NCBI GenBank assembly: GCA_963971575.1
Contig: OZ020625.1
Location: 21,008,474 to 21,072,473 of the forward strand
Direction of reading: 5' to 3'
Origin: Liopterus haemorrhoidalis
Taxonomy: Eukaryota > Arthropoda > Insecta > Coleoptera > Dytiscidae
DNA: 64,000 nt
Position numbers and translations under genes: made by a program. Below, in pieces: positions 1-11,955 of this stretch (the stretch's first letter is position 1; the number at the start of each line of letters is the position of its first letter). The notes beneath the pieces are model-generated. The model did not search any database. It saw nothing but the letters and a program-made list of their open reading frames with translations, and was not told the DNA's origin.

Positions 1-903
1 GAATACACGATCGAAATTCTTTTTATATTTATTACTTTTTGGAATATGTTTGTCAAAAACCGAGTATATTAAGTCGTAAAATTTATTGACAGCCTCATTT
101 ATGTCAGAAAAGTTTTTTAAACAACACCAATTTATTTTGTTTAATTCAGTATAAACCTGTTCAAAGTCAGCCTTTTTAAAATTGTATGAGTCACTATCAT
201 TTAACGGTTGTTTGTGTACAAAGATTTTGCACTCAGCAACTATGGACAATGCTGGGTGATGTACATAATCCTCCGCAACTAGCGGATCAGATTCCCTGTC
301 AACTGTAATATTCGCAAGGTTAGTAAGTACTAAGTCAAGAGTTCGTGAATTTTTGTTTAATATTGAATTGGTAGACCTGAGATTAAAAAGATTCATACAA
401 CTATATAGTTCAGTAGATATTTTGTCATTTAAATTTACGTTAGAAAAGTAATCTGATCCGTTAATAGCAGGGATGTTGAAATCTCCCAGAATTAACACTT
501 TTTTATTGTATAAATTGTACTTGTTCTCGATTGTCTCAAAAAAGGATTTGTAATACTCTACACACGATTTTGGTGGGATATACACACAACATATAAGAAA
601 AGAATCTTTATCATTAAACATTTTTACTAAAAGAAATTCGTAAGAGGAATTGCCAATAGTTAGATCCACGGATGACCATTTGTTGTGGATTGCCAACAAC
701 ACCCCGCCGCCCTCTCGCCCGTCCTGTCTGTCTTTGCGATAGCACGTATAATTATTATTAAACAGTTCGCTACTATCAACATTACTATTCAGCCAGGTTT
801 CTGTTAGGGCAATTAAATCATCGTCGCGAGACAAGAGGTTCGAGTGAAACGAGCGGGTTTTTGTTCGCAGGCCACGTACATTTTGATAATAAATAAGAAC
901 ATT
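1..903 (-). CDS. LINE ORF2 endonuclease domain, partial (runs off window)
   Basis: Reading the minus strand from 903 down to 1 gives about 301 codons with no stop. The product has the order of an apurinic-like endonuclease (exonuclease-endonuclease-phosphatase fold) of a non-LTR retrotransposon: YYQNVRGLRTK near the start, then ALTETWL, REGGGVLLAI, VYIPP, ILGDFN, LDLVLTN and HPALS. In this family the domain nicks the target DNA to prime reverse transcription. It directly follows the PHD-finger ORF1 and lies in the -1 frame relative to it. I see no ATG in this frame ahead of the conserved domain, so translation may depend on frameshifting or reinitiation. The reverse transcriptase would lie beyond position 1. 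The clade is CR1/Jockey-like; a finer assignment needs the reverse transcriptase. Confidence 0.85.
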
Positions 904-908
904 TTTAC

Positions 909-1865
909 TTATCTTGTGGAGCTATTTAAAAGTAGTTGTTTGGCATTCTCTCTACAATTCCTCTCAATACTGTCCAAATCCTTTTCAGACCCTATAGATA
1001 TTATTTTAGAGTTTTCACGCTCCCTTATATAAATACGCCCATTTCTGGACCAAACGTATGCGAGATGATACAGTCGCTTCATCTTCCTAGCACGTGACAT
1101 CAGTAATCTTCTGCGCTGGGTAAGGTTTTCGTTCACAAAAACGGTATTGCTCACGTTGAAACCTAGATCACGCGTATTGAGCGTCCGCTTCACTCTCCGA
1201 GATTTCATGAATTCTTCTTTATCAGAGTTCCTTACAAATTTAACAATAATACCACTAATAACTGTTGACTCTTCACCCCCAGCCTGCCTACCAAGTCTGT
1301 GACAATTGTCAATCATGTCCGGTTTCAAATTAACGCCAATTGCACGGCCCACTTTAATCACCTCGCTCACTACATTTTCACCTTTCACTTCCGGTAGCCC
1401 GTGAATCTCGAGACAGTTCCTGCGGGAGTATTGTTCTTGATCATCAAGGGAAACTCGGAGGTCCTCATTCTGATCGCGCAGCTTCTGGTTCTCCTCTTCA
1501 AGTTGCTTCGTACGGGTTAATAACTCAAGCAACTGTGAAGTTTGCGTGTCGAGCTTAGTGTGAGTTTCGGCGATTGACTCTCTAAGTTTTTCATTTTCCT
1601 TCAGCAAATCTGTTAAGGCTGACATGACATTCGTCAGCGTAAGAGGACTACGCGAGACAATATTATCAGAATTTGCACCACTAGTTCTGCAGGAATCACA
1701 ACACCATTTTGATATATTACCGCTAGATTTCATATCCGTAATTTGTTTTTCATTAATGTTCATACAGTTCGGATGAAAATCGTAATGGCATGAACCGGAG
1801 CAAGTTATCATATCATCATATCGTCCTATTTTGTTATTACATTTACCGCACTTTGTTCCCACCAT
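909..1865 (-). CDS. LINE ORF1 protein: PHD finger, coiled coil, RRM-like domain
   Basis: This 318-residue frame begins at the ATG at 1865-1863 (MVGTKCGKC); the open frame extends 17 codons upstream but without an ATG. Residues about 6-60 carry a Cys4-His-Cys3 pattern typical of a PHD finger (CGKC, CSGSCHYDFHPNC, WCCDSC). Residues about 80-145 are heptad-like and rich in Leu, Glu and Lys, consistent with a coiled coil. The next section (RRNCLEIHGLP, IDNCHRLGR, GIIVKF) resembles the RNA-binding RRM-like part of LINE ORF1 proteins. PHD-type ORF1 proteins are known from CR1-clade elements. The role is inferred to be RNA binding and chaperoning in the retrotransposition particle. The frame is intact, so this may be a fairly young insertion. 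Confidence 0.85.
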   Translation of the reverse strand: MVGTKCGKCNNKIGRYDDMITCSGSCHYDFHPNCMNINEKQITDMKSSGNISKWCCDSCRTSGANSDNIVSRSPLTLTNVMSALTDLLKENEKLRESIAETHTKLDTQTSQLLELLTRTKQLEEENQKLRDQNEDLRVSLDDQEQYSRRNCLEIHGLPEVKGENVVSEVIKVGRAIGVNLKPDMIDNCHRLGRQAGGEESTVISGIIVKFVRNSDKEEFMKSRRVKRTLNTRDLGFNVSNTVFVNENLTQRRRLLMSRARKMKRLYHLAYVWSRNGRIYIRERENSKIISIGSEKDLDSIERNCRENAKQLLLNSSTR

Positions 1866-2281
1866 GATTTTGGGTATAGATATAGAGATATAATAATAAT
1901 AATCAAATAGGTCCAAACGGTGTTAAATTAATTAAATTTTAATTAGTATATACACAGCCGACGATACACGGTAAAAGACGAGTATGTTTGCTCCGACAAC
2001 GTTCTCTTTTCACGGACAAGAAATTACCGGGATGTTGCAAAAATTTTAACGGATTTTATTATTTTGTTATTTTAAATAGTCTTTATAACACATAAATACA
2101 GTTACTTTACACTTTTCTTGATTGTAAAACAAACAGGAGTAACTGCTGAACACACTAATATAATTTTTTTTCACTACTTTCCACTTTTATCTATTTTCTT
2201 TGACAATTTAAATTGGAGCTATTTTATACGTGTTACCGTAATAAAACTATTTCACTATATCTATATATATATATATATAGA
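1866..2281 (-). other. LINE 5' leader and AT-rich flank
   Basis: No gene is visible. The first part is presumably the 5' UTR of the minus-strand LINE. The segment ends in a short TA dinucleotide run at about 2260-2280. Confidence 0.4.
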
Positions 2282-2520
2282 TAAGTCTATTCCCACAATC
2301 TGCTTCTCTGACCTGTCTTCTCCCAAATGATGATACGTGATTCAGGGTACGTGGGATCATCAGGCCCAAAGGATCGATATGGTCAGGTGCTGCGACCATT
2401 ATGAACTTTCCTTGCGTGATTTAGGGTACGCGGGATCATTAGGCCCGAAAGTTGGACAAATGGCCAGCTATTATGGCCATTATGTCACGGTGTCGTCCGT
2501 GGGCCGATGGTGTTTCCATT
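2282..2520 (-). repeat. Dispersed repeat matching the LINE leader at 17013-17230
   Basis: Two internal units of about 80 bp share the core GGGATCATCAGGCCC followed by a motif ending GGCCATTATG or GACCATTATG. The same arrangement, including the preceding TATTCCCACAATC, occurs at 17013-17230, upstream of a minus-strand gag-like ORF1. I therefore read this as a detached copy of a LINE 5' UTR with tandem leader units. Confidence 0.6.
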
Positions 2521-3381
2521 TGTCATTTTTTTATTTTTTTTATTTTTAACTTTTCGCACTTGCGTTTATTCACTTCCAAACTGCAGGATTACAATGTAAA
2601 TTATTCACTTTAAGGACGCGTATGCATCCCACTTCTGATGTTAACAAATAAGGGACTTATTGTTTAAATAAAACTCAAGTTGTTCATAGACTATTTTATT
2701 TTAAGTATTCATTCTTACAACGTTAGAAAACATCTGATGTTTGTGTCAAATTTTACGTGTGTTTTATAAAAACATATTAGTGTAATGAGCCGTCATCATT
2801 ATCGTTAATGAGTCGTCATCATTAGTGGGTCAGATCACGAATTGCATTTTAGAATATATTTTATGGTGACGTAACAGAGCTACATAGAAGGCCCGATGCC
2901 AACACGGCCGTTTTGCTTCTGGCGTGTCCTAACGTTCTTTCTGTAAACGAAGATCTGATAAATGATGATGTGGTAGATGACAATAGGGTATGATCATGTT
3001 GGCCTTAGAATAATCTGAAACTATCTTCAAAAAGATTAGAAAAAAAATTAAGGTCCAATATCATTGACCTTTTAAGGTCCCTGACCATTTCAGATTCACA
3101 CTACATTCGAGATCCCTCATTCACACTACATACAGACCATGGTCTTAACCTACAGAGACGATCCCTGATCGATCAACAGCTCTCAACTGGCAGAGACAGT
3201 CCCTCAACGTTCAACTGTCAGAGACCATCTTGGCGACACGGTGGTGGATGTCAAACCAGTCTGCTCCAGAGTCAACCATGTAGGAGAAATTGCGGCTCCC
3301 CTTTCCCGTGGATACAGTGGCCGTTGGCATGATTTCGCACCTGCTAAGATTGGCCAGGCAACATATCTTTGGTTTTCCGTT
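2521..3381. other. No gene seen; left flank of the 102-bp array
   Basis: I find no protein motif. Short imperfect direct repeats occur (for example GAGTCGTCATCATTA near 2810, and a CATTCACACTACAT pair near 3100-3130). Just left of the array the minus strand stays open as far as about 3204, but the predicted peptide resembles nothing I know. Confidence 0.4.
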
Positions 3382-6300
3382 TTTCTGAAACAGACTGACT
3401 CATCATGGTCAATGCGTTTAAAGTAGTTCCATTGAGCCAATTTCGATTTACTGCTATCTACTTGACCTGAAGTCCTTCCAGCTTTTCTGAAAGAGACTGA
3501 CTCATCATGGTCAATGCGTTTACAGTAGTTCCATTGAGCCAATTTCGATTTACTGCTATCTACTTGACCTGAAGTCCTTCCAGCTTTTCTGAAACAGACT
3601 GACTCATCATGGTCAATGCGTTTTCAGTAGTTCCATTGAGCCAATTTCGATTTACTGCTATCTACTTGACCTGAAGTGCTTCCAGCTTTTCTGAAACAGA
3701 CTGACTCATCATGGTCAATGCGTTTACAGTAGTTCTATTGAGCCAATTTCGATTTACTGCTATCTACTTGACCTGAAGTCCTTCCAGCTTTTCTGAAACA
3801 GACTGACTCATCATGGTCAATGCGTTTTCAGTAGTTCCATTGAGCCAATTTCGATTTACTGCTATCTACTTGACCTGAAGTCCTTCCAGCTTTTCTGAAA
3901 CAGACTGACTCATCATGGTCAATGCGTTTACAGTAGTTCTATTGAGCCAATTTCGATTTACTGCTATCTACTTGACCTGAAGTCCTTCCAGCTTTTCTGA
4001 AACAGACTGACTCATCATGGTCAATGCGTTTAAAGTAGTTCCATTGAGCCAATTTCGATTTACTGCTATCTACTTGACCTGAAGTCCTTCCAGCTTTTCT
4101 GAAACAGACTGACTCATCATGGTCAATGCGTTTAAAGTAGTTCCATTGAGCCAATTTCGATTTACTGCTATCTACTTGACCTGAAGTCCTTCCAGCTTTT
4201 CTGAAACAGACTGACTCATCATGGTCAATGCGTTTTCAGTAGTTCCATTGAGCCAATTTCGATTTACTGCTATCTACTTGACCTGAAGTCCTTCCAGCTT
4301 TTCTGAAACAGACTGACTCATCATGGTCAATGCGTTTAAAGTAGTTCCATTGAGCCAATTTCGATTTACTGCTATCTACTTGACCTGAAGTCCTTCCAGC
4401 TTTTCTGAAACAGACTGACTCATCATGGTCAATGCGTTTACAGTAGTTCCATTGAGCCAATTTCGATTTACTGCTATCTACTTGACCTGAAGTCCTTCCA
4501 GCTTTTCTGAAACAGACTGACTCATCATGGTCAATGCGTTTACAGTAGTTCCATTGAGCCAATTTCGATTTACTGCTATCTACTTGACCTGAAGTCCTTC
4601 CAGCTTTTCTGAAACAGACTGACTCATCATGGTCAATGCGTTTACAGTAGTTCCATTGAGCCAATTTCGATTTACTGCTATCTACTTGACCTGAAGTCCT
4701 TCCAGCTTTTCTGAAACAGACTGACTCATCATGGTCAATGCGTTTAAAGTAGTTCCATTGAGCCAATTTCGATTTACTGCTATCTACTTGACCTAAAGTC
4801 CTTCCAGCTTTTCTGAAACAGACTGACTCATCATGGTCAATGCGTTTACAGTAGTTCCATTGAGCCAATTTCGATTTACTGCTATCTACTTGACCTAAAG
4901 TCCTTCCAGCTTTTCTGAAACAGACTGACTCATCATGGTCAATGCGTTTAAAGTAGTTCCATTGAGCCAATTTCGATTTACTGCTATCTACTTGACCTAA
5001 AGTCCTTCCAGCTTTTCTGAAACAGACTGACTCATCATGGTCAATGCGTTTAAAGTAGTTCCGTTGAGCCAATTTCGATTTACTGCTATCTACTTGACCT
5101 AAAGTCCTTCCAGCTTTTCTGAAACAGACTGACTCATCATGGTCAATGCGTTTAAAGTAGTTCCATTGAGCCAATTTCGATTTACTGCTATCTACTTGAC
5201 CTAAAGTCCTTCCAGCTTTTCTGAAACAGACTGACTCATCATGGTCAATGCGTTTACAGTAGTTCCATTGAGCCAATTTCGATTTACTGCTATCTACTTG
5301 ACCTGAAGTCCTTCCAGCTTTTCTGAAACAGACTGACTCATCATGGTCAATGCGTTTACAGTAGTTCCATTGAGCCAATTTCGATTTACTGCTATCTACT
5401 TGACCTGAAGTCCTTCCAGCTTTTCTGAAACAGACTGACTCATCATGGTCAATGCGTTTAAAGTAGTTCCATTGAGCCAATTTCGATTTACTGCTATCTA
5501 CTTGACCTGAAGTCCTTCCAGCTTTTCTGAAACAGACTGACTCATCATGGTCAATGCGTTTACAGTAGTTCCATTGAGCCAATTTCGATTTACTGCTATC
5601 TACTTGACCTGAAGTCCTTCCAGCTTTTCTGAAACAGACTGACTCATCATGGTCAATGCGTTTACAGTAGTTCCATTGAGCCAATTTCGATTTACTGCTA
5701 TCTACTTGACCTGAAGTCCTTCCAGCTTTTCTGAAACAGACTGACTCATCATGGTCAATGCGTTTAAAGTAGTTCCAGTGAGCCAATTTCGATTTACTGC
5801 TATCTACTTGACCTGAAGTCCTTCCAGCTTTTCTGAAACAGACTGACTCATCATGGTCAATGCGTTTACAGTAGTTCCATTGAGCCAATTTCGATTTACT
5901 GCTATCTACTTGACCTGAAGTCCTTCCAGCTTTTCTGAAACAGACTGACTCATCATGGTCAATGCGTTTACAGTAGTTCCATTGAGCCAATTTCGATTTA
6001 CTGCTATCTACTTGACCTGAAGTCCTTCCAGCTTTTCTGAAACAGACTGACTCATCATGGTCAATGCGTTTACAGTAGTTCCATTGAGCCAATTTTGATT
6101 TACTGCTATCTACTTGACCTGAAGTCCTTCCAGCTTTTCTGAAACAGACTGACTCATCATGGTCAATGCGTTTAAAGTAGTTCCATTGAGCCAATTTCGA
6201 TTTACTGCTATCTACTTGACCTGAAGTCCTTCCAGCTTTTCTGAAACAGACTGACTCATCATGGTCAATGCGTTTACAGTAGTTCCATTGAGCCAATTTC

Positions 6301-9160
6301 GATTTACTGCTATCTACTTGACCTGAAGTCCTTCCAGCTTTTCTGAAACAGACTGACTCATCATGGTCAATGCGTTTACAGTAGTTCCATTGAGCCAATT
6401 TCGATTTACTGCTATCTACTTGACCTGAAGTCCTTCCAGCTTTTCTGAAACAGACTGACTCATCATGGTCAATGCGTTTAAAGTAGTTCCATTGAGCCAA
6501 TTTCGATTTACTGCTATCTACTTGTCCTGAAGTCCTTCCAGCTTTTCTGAAACAGACTGACTCATCATGGTCAATGCGTTTACAGTAGTTCCATTGAGCC
6601 AATTTCGATTTACTGCTATCTACTTGACCTGAAGTCCTTCCAGCTTTTCTGAAACAGACTGACTCATCATGGTCAATGCGTTTAAAGTAGTTCCATTGAG
6701 CCAATTTCGATTTACTGCTATCTACTTGACCTGAAGTCCTTCCAGCTTTTCTGAAACAGACTGACTCATCATGGTCAATGCGTTTACAGTAGTTCCATTG
6801 AGCCAATTTCGATTTACTGCTATCTACTTGACCTGAAGTCCTTCCAGCTTTTCTGAAACAGACTGACTCATCATGGTCAATGCGTTTAAAGTAGTTCCAT
6901 TGAGCCAATTTCGATTTACTGCTATCTACTTGACCTGAAGTCCTTCCAGCTTTTCTGAAACAGACTGACTCATCATGGTCAATGCTTTTACAGTAGTTCC
7001 ATTGAGCCAATTTCGATTTACTGCTATCTACTTGACCTGAAGTCCTTCCAGCTTTTCTGAAACAGACTGACTCATCATGGTCAATGCGTTTACAGTAGTT
7101 CCATTGAGCCAATTTCGATTTACTGCTATCTACTTGACCTGAAGTCCTTCCAGCTTTTCTGAAACAGACTGACTCATCATGGTCAATGCGTTTAAAGTAG
7201 TTCCATTGAGCCAATTTCGATTTACTGCTATCTACTTGACCTGAAGTCCTTCCAGCTTTTCTGAAACAGACTGACTCATCATGGTCAATGCGTTTACAGT
7301 AGTTCCATTGAGCCAATTTCGATTTACTGCTATCTACTTGACCTGAAGTCCTTCCAGCTTTTCTGAAACAGACTGACTCATCATGGTCAATGCGTTTACA
7401 GTAGTTCCATTGAGCCAATTTCGATTTACTGCTATCTACTTGACCTGAAGTCCTTCCAGCTTTTCTGAAACAGACTGACTCATCATGGTCAATGCGTTTA
7501 CAGTAGTTCCATTGAGCCAATTTCGATTTACTGCTATCTACTTGACCTGAAGTCCTTCCAGCTTTTCTGAAACAGACTGACTCATCATGGTCAATGCGTT
7601 TACAGTAGTTCCATTGAGCCAATTTCGATTTACTGCTATCTACTTGACCTGAAGTCCTTCCAGCTTTTCTGAAACAGACTGACTCATCATGGTCAATGCG
7701 TTTAAAGTATGTTCCATTGAGCCAATTTCGATTTACTGCTATCTACTTGACCTGAAGTCCTTCCAGCTTTTCTGAAACAGAACTGACTCATCATGGTCAA
7801 TGCGTTTACAGTAGTTCCATTGAGCCAATTTCGATTTACTGCTATCTACTTGACCTGAAGTCCTTCCAGCTTTTCTGAAACAGACTGACTCATCATGGTC
7901 AATGCGTTTACAGTAGTTCCATTGAGCCAATTTCGATTTACTGCTATCTACTTGACCTGAAGTCCTTCCAGCTTTTCTGAAACAGACTGACTCATCATGG
8001 TCAATGCGTTTACAGTAGTTCCATTGAGCCAATTTCGATTTACTGCTATCTACTTGACCTGAAGTCCTTCCAGCTTTTCTGAAACAGACTGACTCATCAT
8101 GGTCAATGCGTTTTACAGTAGTTTCCATTGAGCCAATTCGATTTACTGCTATCTACTTGACCTGAAGTCCTTCCAGCTTTCTGAAACAGACTGACTCATC
8201 ATGGTCAATGCGTTTTCAGTAGTTCCATTGAGCCAATTTTCGATTTACTGCTATCTACTTGACCTGAAGTCCTTCCAGCTTTTCTGAAACAGACTGACTT
8301 CCATCATGGTCAATGCTTTTTCAGTAGTTCCATTGAGCCAATTTCGATTTACTGCTATCTACTTGACCTGAAGTCCTTCCAGCTTTTCTGAAACAGACTG
8401 ACTCATCATGGTCAATGCGTTTAAAGTAGTTCCATTGAGCCAATTTCGATTTACTGCTATCTACTTGACCTGAAGTCCTTCCAGCTTTTCTGAAACAGAC
8501 TGACTCATCATGGTCAATGCGTTTACAGTAGTTTCCATTGAGCCAATTTCGATTTACTGCTATCTACTTGACCTGAAGTCCTTCCAGCTTTTCTGAAACA
8601 GACTGACTCATCATGGTCAATGCGTTTACAGTAGTTCCATTGAGCCAATTTCGATTTACTGCTATCTACTTGACCTGAAGTCCTTCCAGCTTTTCTGAAA
8701 CAGACTGACTCATCATGGTCAATGCGTTTACAGTAGTTCCATTGAGCCAATTTCGATTTACTGCTATCTACTTGACCTGAAGTCCTTCCAGCTTTTCTGA
8801 AACAGACTGACTCATCATGGTCAATGCGTTTAAAGTAGTTCCATTGAGCCAATTCCGATTTACTGCTATCTACTTGACCTAGTCCTTCCAGCTTTTCTGA
8901 ACAGACTGACTCCATCAGGTCAATGCGTTTAAAGTAGTTCCATTGAGCCAATTCCGATTTACTGCTATCTACTTGACCTGAAGTCCTTCCAGCTTTTCTG
9001 AAACAGACTGACTCATCATGGTCATTGCGTTTACAGTAGTTCCATTGAGCCAATTTCGATTTACTGCTATCTACTTGACCTGAAGTCCTTCCGAGCTTTT
9101 CTGAAACAGACTGACTCATCATGGTCAATGCGTTTTAAAGTAGTTCCATGGAGCCAATTT
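3382..9160 (-). repeat. 102-bp tandem repeat array, about 56 copies
   Basis: The unit TTCCATTGAGCCAATTTCGA... recurs every 102 bp (for example at 3427 and 3529). Because 102 is divisible by three and one minus-strand frame has no stop, long frames appear, the longest spanning 4236-7622 with a 34-residue unit containing AQWNYCKRIDHDESV. One codon varies among TGT (Cys), TTT (Phe) and TGA (stop). Copies are otherwise nearly identical, which points to recent homogenisation. From about 7700 to 9150 many units carry single-base indels, next to the assembly gap. There is no upstream start context, no signal peptide and no known domain, so I call it a satellite or VNTR rather than a gene. It lies immediately 3' of an RLE-type LINE end on the same strand. 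Confidence 0.95.
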
Positions 9161-9360
9161 NNNNNNNNNNNNNNNNNNNNNNNNNNNNNNNNNNNNNNNN
9201 NNNNNNNNNNNNNNNNNNNNNNNNNNNNNNNNNNNNNNNNNNNNNNNNNNNNNNNNNNNNNNNNNNNNNNNNNNNNNNNNNNNNNNNNNNNNNNNNNNNN
9301 NNNNNNNNNNNNNNNNNNNNNNNNNNNNNNNNNNNNNNNNNNNNNNNNNNNNNNNNNNNN
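9161..9360. other. Assembly gap (200 N)
   Basis: 200 consecutive N. It falls at the edge of the 102-bp array, so the array is probably longer than shown and its copy number is a minimum. Confidence 1.
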
Positions 9361-10170
9361 CCTCCTTGAGAGAGATATTCTTCTCAGCTGGACTTGAGAA
9401 TTCGATCACAAACATTTGTTTGGTCTCGATATCCAGGAGGGTTATGTCCGGCTTAGTGGCTGTCAGTAACCTCGAGGTGGGGAAGGAGTAATTCCAATAA
9501 ATTCGGCACTTGGAATTTTCCACCACCGATTCTATGTCATAAGGGACGTACGGTATAACCGGTATTTGGTCAATACCATAGGCATGTCTAAGATGATAGT
9601 CGAGCACGCGGAGAGCAGCATTATGTCGAGACACGTAGCTCGACGCTGCAAGAGATGGACAAGCAGACAGAATGTGCATTATCGTTTCAGAATGGTGGTG
9701 GCACAACCTACAGAGTGTGGACTCCGCTATTTGGAATATGCGGGCCCTGTATGCCAAAGTATTTATAACACCATCCTGACACGCAAACACAAAACCTTCT
9801 GTTTCCGATCTCAAACCAGCAGACTTAAGAAACGAGAACGTGAGTTCGGTGGACAACTCTAGACTTTTAATATGTTTGAAGAACACAGAGTGCATACTTT
9901 TACTCATGTGTTCTTTTGTCAACATGTCTGTCTCGCTTCGTTTCACCGAACTGGTAACTCTGGTGCACTCCTCCCGAGAGAGTTGTACTCCAGCGTTTTC
10001 CCTGACGGGACTCAAGTCTGCCAGGTTAAATCTCGTTGCTGCTCTTCGCGCTGCCTGGTAAAGAAACGCCCCTTTGCCACTTAATTCGTGCTCACTAACG
10101 AATTTTAATAGTGGGTCCTGACTTCTGAGGATACTGTTAGCTGTAACCAGGACGAGTCGATCGTGCAAAC
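9361..10170 (-). pseudogene. RLE-type LINE (R2/R4/NeSL-like) C-terminal fragment
   Basis: The minus strand is open for about 270 codons. It shows the end of a reverse transcriptase of the class that uses a restriction-like endonuclease: a Cys-Cys-His-Cys cluster (STLCRLCHHHSETIMHILSA) followed by KPDITLLDIETKQMFVIEF, matching the PD-(D/E)xK-like core of that endonuclease. In this group the endonuclease nicks the insertion target. The fragment has no stops, but its 5' side ends at an ATT microsatellite belonging to another LINE and its 3' side runs into the N gap. It cannot be complete. The clade is inferred from the zinc cluster plus nuclease, not from the missing RT core. Confidence 0.75.
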
Positions 10171-10173
10171 ACG

Positions 10174-10214
<41 letters not shown>
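10174..10214. repeat. (ATT)n microsatellite, 3' tail of a minus-strand LINE
   Basis: Thirteen or so ATT units lie exactly where the minus-strand LINE at 10215-11010 ends and the RLE LINE resumes. On the minus strand this is an (AAT)n tail, common at CR1/L2-like 3' ends. Confidence 0.9.
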
Positions 10215-10215
<1 letters not shown>

Positions 10216-11010
10216 CCTTTATTTAAATATAATGGATACAAACTAAATTCATATTATATTTACAATAGGTACACAAATGGATCTACACATATTATATGTG
10301 AGATCTTACACCACTTAGCCTGTGAGGTTTCTTAAATCTTAAATTTAAATTTTAAACAAGTTCTTATTTAAATTCTAGTTAAGTTTATAAAGGTACAATT
10401 ACATGATAAATGATTAATAATACAATAAATGAATACATAATAATACAATAAATGAATAGTACAATAAATGATTAGTAATAATTAAATTCCCAGAATTTCA
10501 TTTATGAAATTCTAAACATTCAAAAAAAAAGGATAATTAATTATAAGCTTCCAAAAATATTGCACAAATCTTCTTTGTTTAAGTTACTAGCAAATTGTTT
10601 CGCTCTATGTTTAAAATTATTTATATGAAGGTTTAGTTCATTAGTGGTAATAAATTGCTGAAATTTATTGAAAATTTTGGGAGCAAAGTACAAAAAGTTT
10701 TTTTGGCCAATACTTTTATTTACTTTATTTGTAACTGCGTGCTCTTTTTGCCTTGTGTTGTAATTGTGCGAAGTGAAATTAAGATCGTCAGAATTTTTAT
10801 TGATGTAATTTAGTATTGAAAGTGAATAAAGTTGTAATATTTGAGATACTTCAGTTTCACGAAAGAAGGCATCAGAAGGATAAGTAATTCTTCTAGAGAA
10901 CATTATTTTTAATATCCTCTTCTGCAGTGTAACAATCTTATTAATATGTACTTTGGAGGTATAGGCAATTACGTCTTCGTTCACACACAAAAATGTTCTC
11001 AACAAGTTAT
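10215..11010 (-). pseudogene. CR1/Jockey-like LINE, 3' end of reverse transcriptase plus 3' UTR
   Basis: A 154-codon frame (11005-10541) contains NKIVTLQKRILKIMFSRR and FFRETEVSQILQLYSL, the usual C-terminal tail of CR1/Jockey-like LINE proteins, ending near KEDLCNIFGSL. It is followed by about 330 bp of AT-rich 3' UTR and the (AAT)n tail. The catalytic RT core is missing, so this is a 5'-truncated insertion, apparently into the RLE LINE. The tail resembles that at 62615-63250. Confidence 0.75.
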
Positions 11011-11955
11011 CACGAGCGATAGTTAATATCTAACGGTCAGATACTAAACAAAATATTTAACAAAATCTAGATTTAATCAGTCGTTCGCAAACAAATTTGT
11101 TTATCCAAGAAGCAACATCTACCAAATGTATACATATTCAAGACTCATAACAGTCACTCGACAATATCAAATGTAAACAATATACAAAATATACCGCGTA
11201 AACGGACTGTCAACCAAAGTATAACACCCTAAGTTTCAATGTGCACAAAGAATCCTTTTACAATACTAAATGAAATTGTTTCAGTATGTATACAAGAAAG
11301 CAAAACTCGTTACGTTCTCAAATACAACATTTCTACATTAAACGAACCAAAAGATACACATTCGTAACGGAATTTACCCTATACTTATGTACATACGTTA
11401 ACAATACTAATATTTTACTCATCTTAACAGTACGTTATCCACAAAACAATTCGGTCAACACAAAATATGTCTTTCTAGCTTGGGGCAGTGGCGGATTAAG
11501 CCTTCGCCGGGCCCAAGCTTTATCTTGGAAATTCTTCCAGCACTCTTATATAAACACCAATCTCTCTGAAGACGGGGTCAGAAATATTCGGTCTGGTTAG
11601 AGTTAACATCTAAGTTGTTGAGTTCTCTGAGGCACTGTGTCGGCATTCTGATGGTCTATTCGTTTCTGTTTATTTTTTACTTTTCATTACTTTAATGCCT
11701 AAATTTTAACATTCTGTTACGGCCTAAACCCGTTGACACGTATCGCTTGAAAACTATCTTACGAATCTATCTTATCTTACGTACTTAAAATTATTTACAC
11801 GTATAAACGGATACATTATTGTATATTTTTTTTAACCAACTGACTAAGGAGTCCTGACAAACTACTTAAAGGACAGCAATTATCACAACGGGGACTTTTA
11901 TTAACATCGGAAGGCAAAACTCCTCTGTAAATTTCAACAACGTTTAGGTTATGTA
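11011..11955. other. No gene seen; lone hAT-like terminus at 11487
   Basis: The segment is AT-rich with no recognisable protein. CAGTGGCGGATTAAGCC at about 11487 resembles hAT MITE ends, but I could not find its partner. Confidence 0.35.

Noticed and set aside
4236..7622. 1,128-residue repeat protein gene
   Set aside because: It is a translation of 102-bp satellite units with no start context, introns, known domain or selection signal, and neighbouring units carry stops in the same frame.
9125..9400. Reading frames crossing the N gap
   Set aside because: They consist mostly of unknown residues; only the part at or above 9361 is real sequence.
11487..11600. hAT MITE starting CAGTGGCGGATTAAGCC
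   Set aside because: No matching right end or 8-bp duplication was found, so only a lone terminus is noted.
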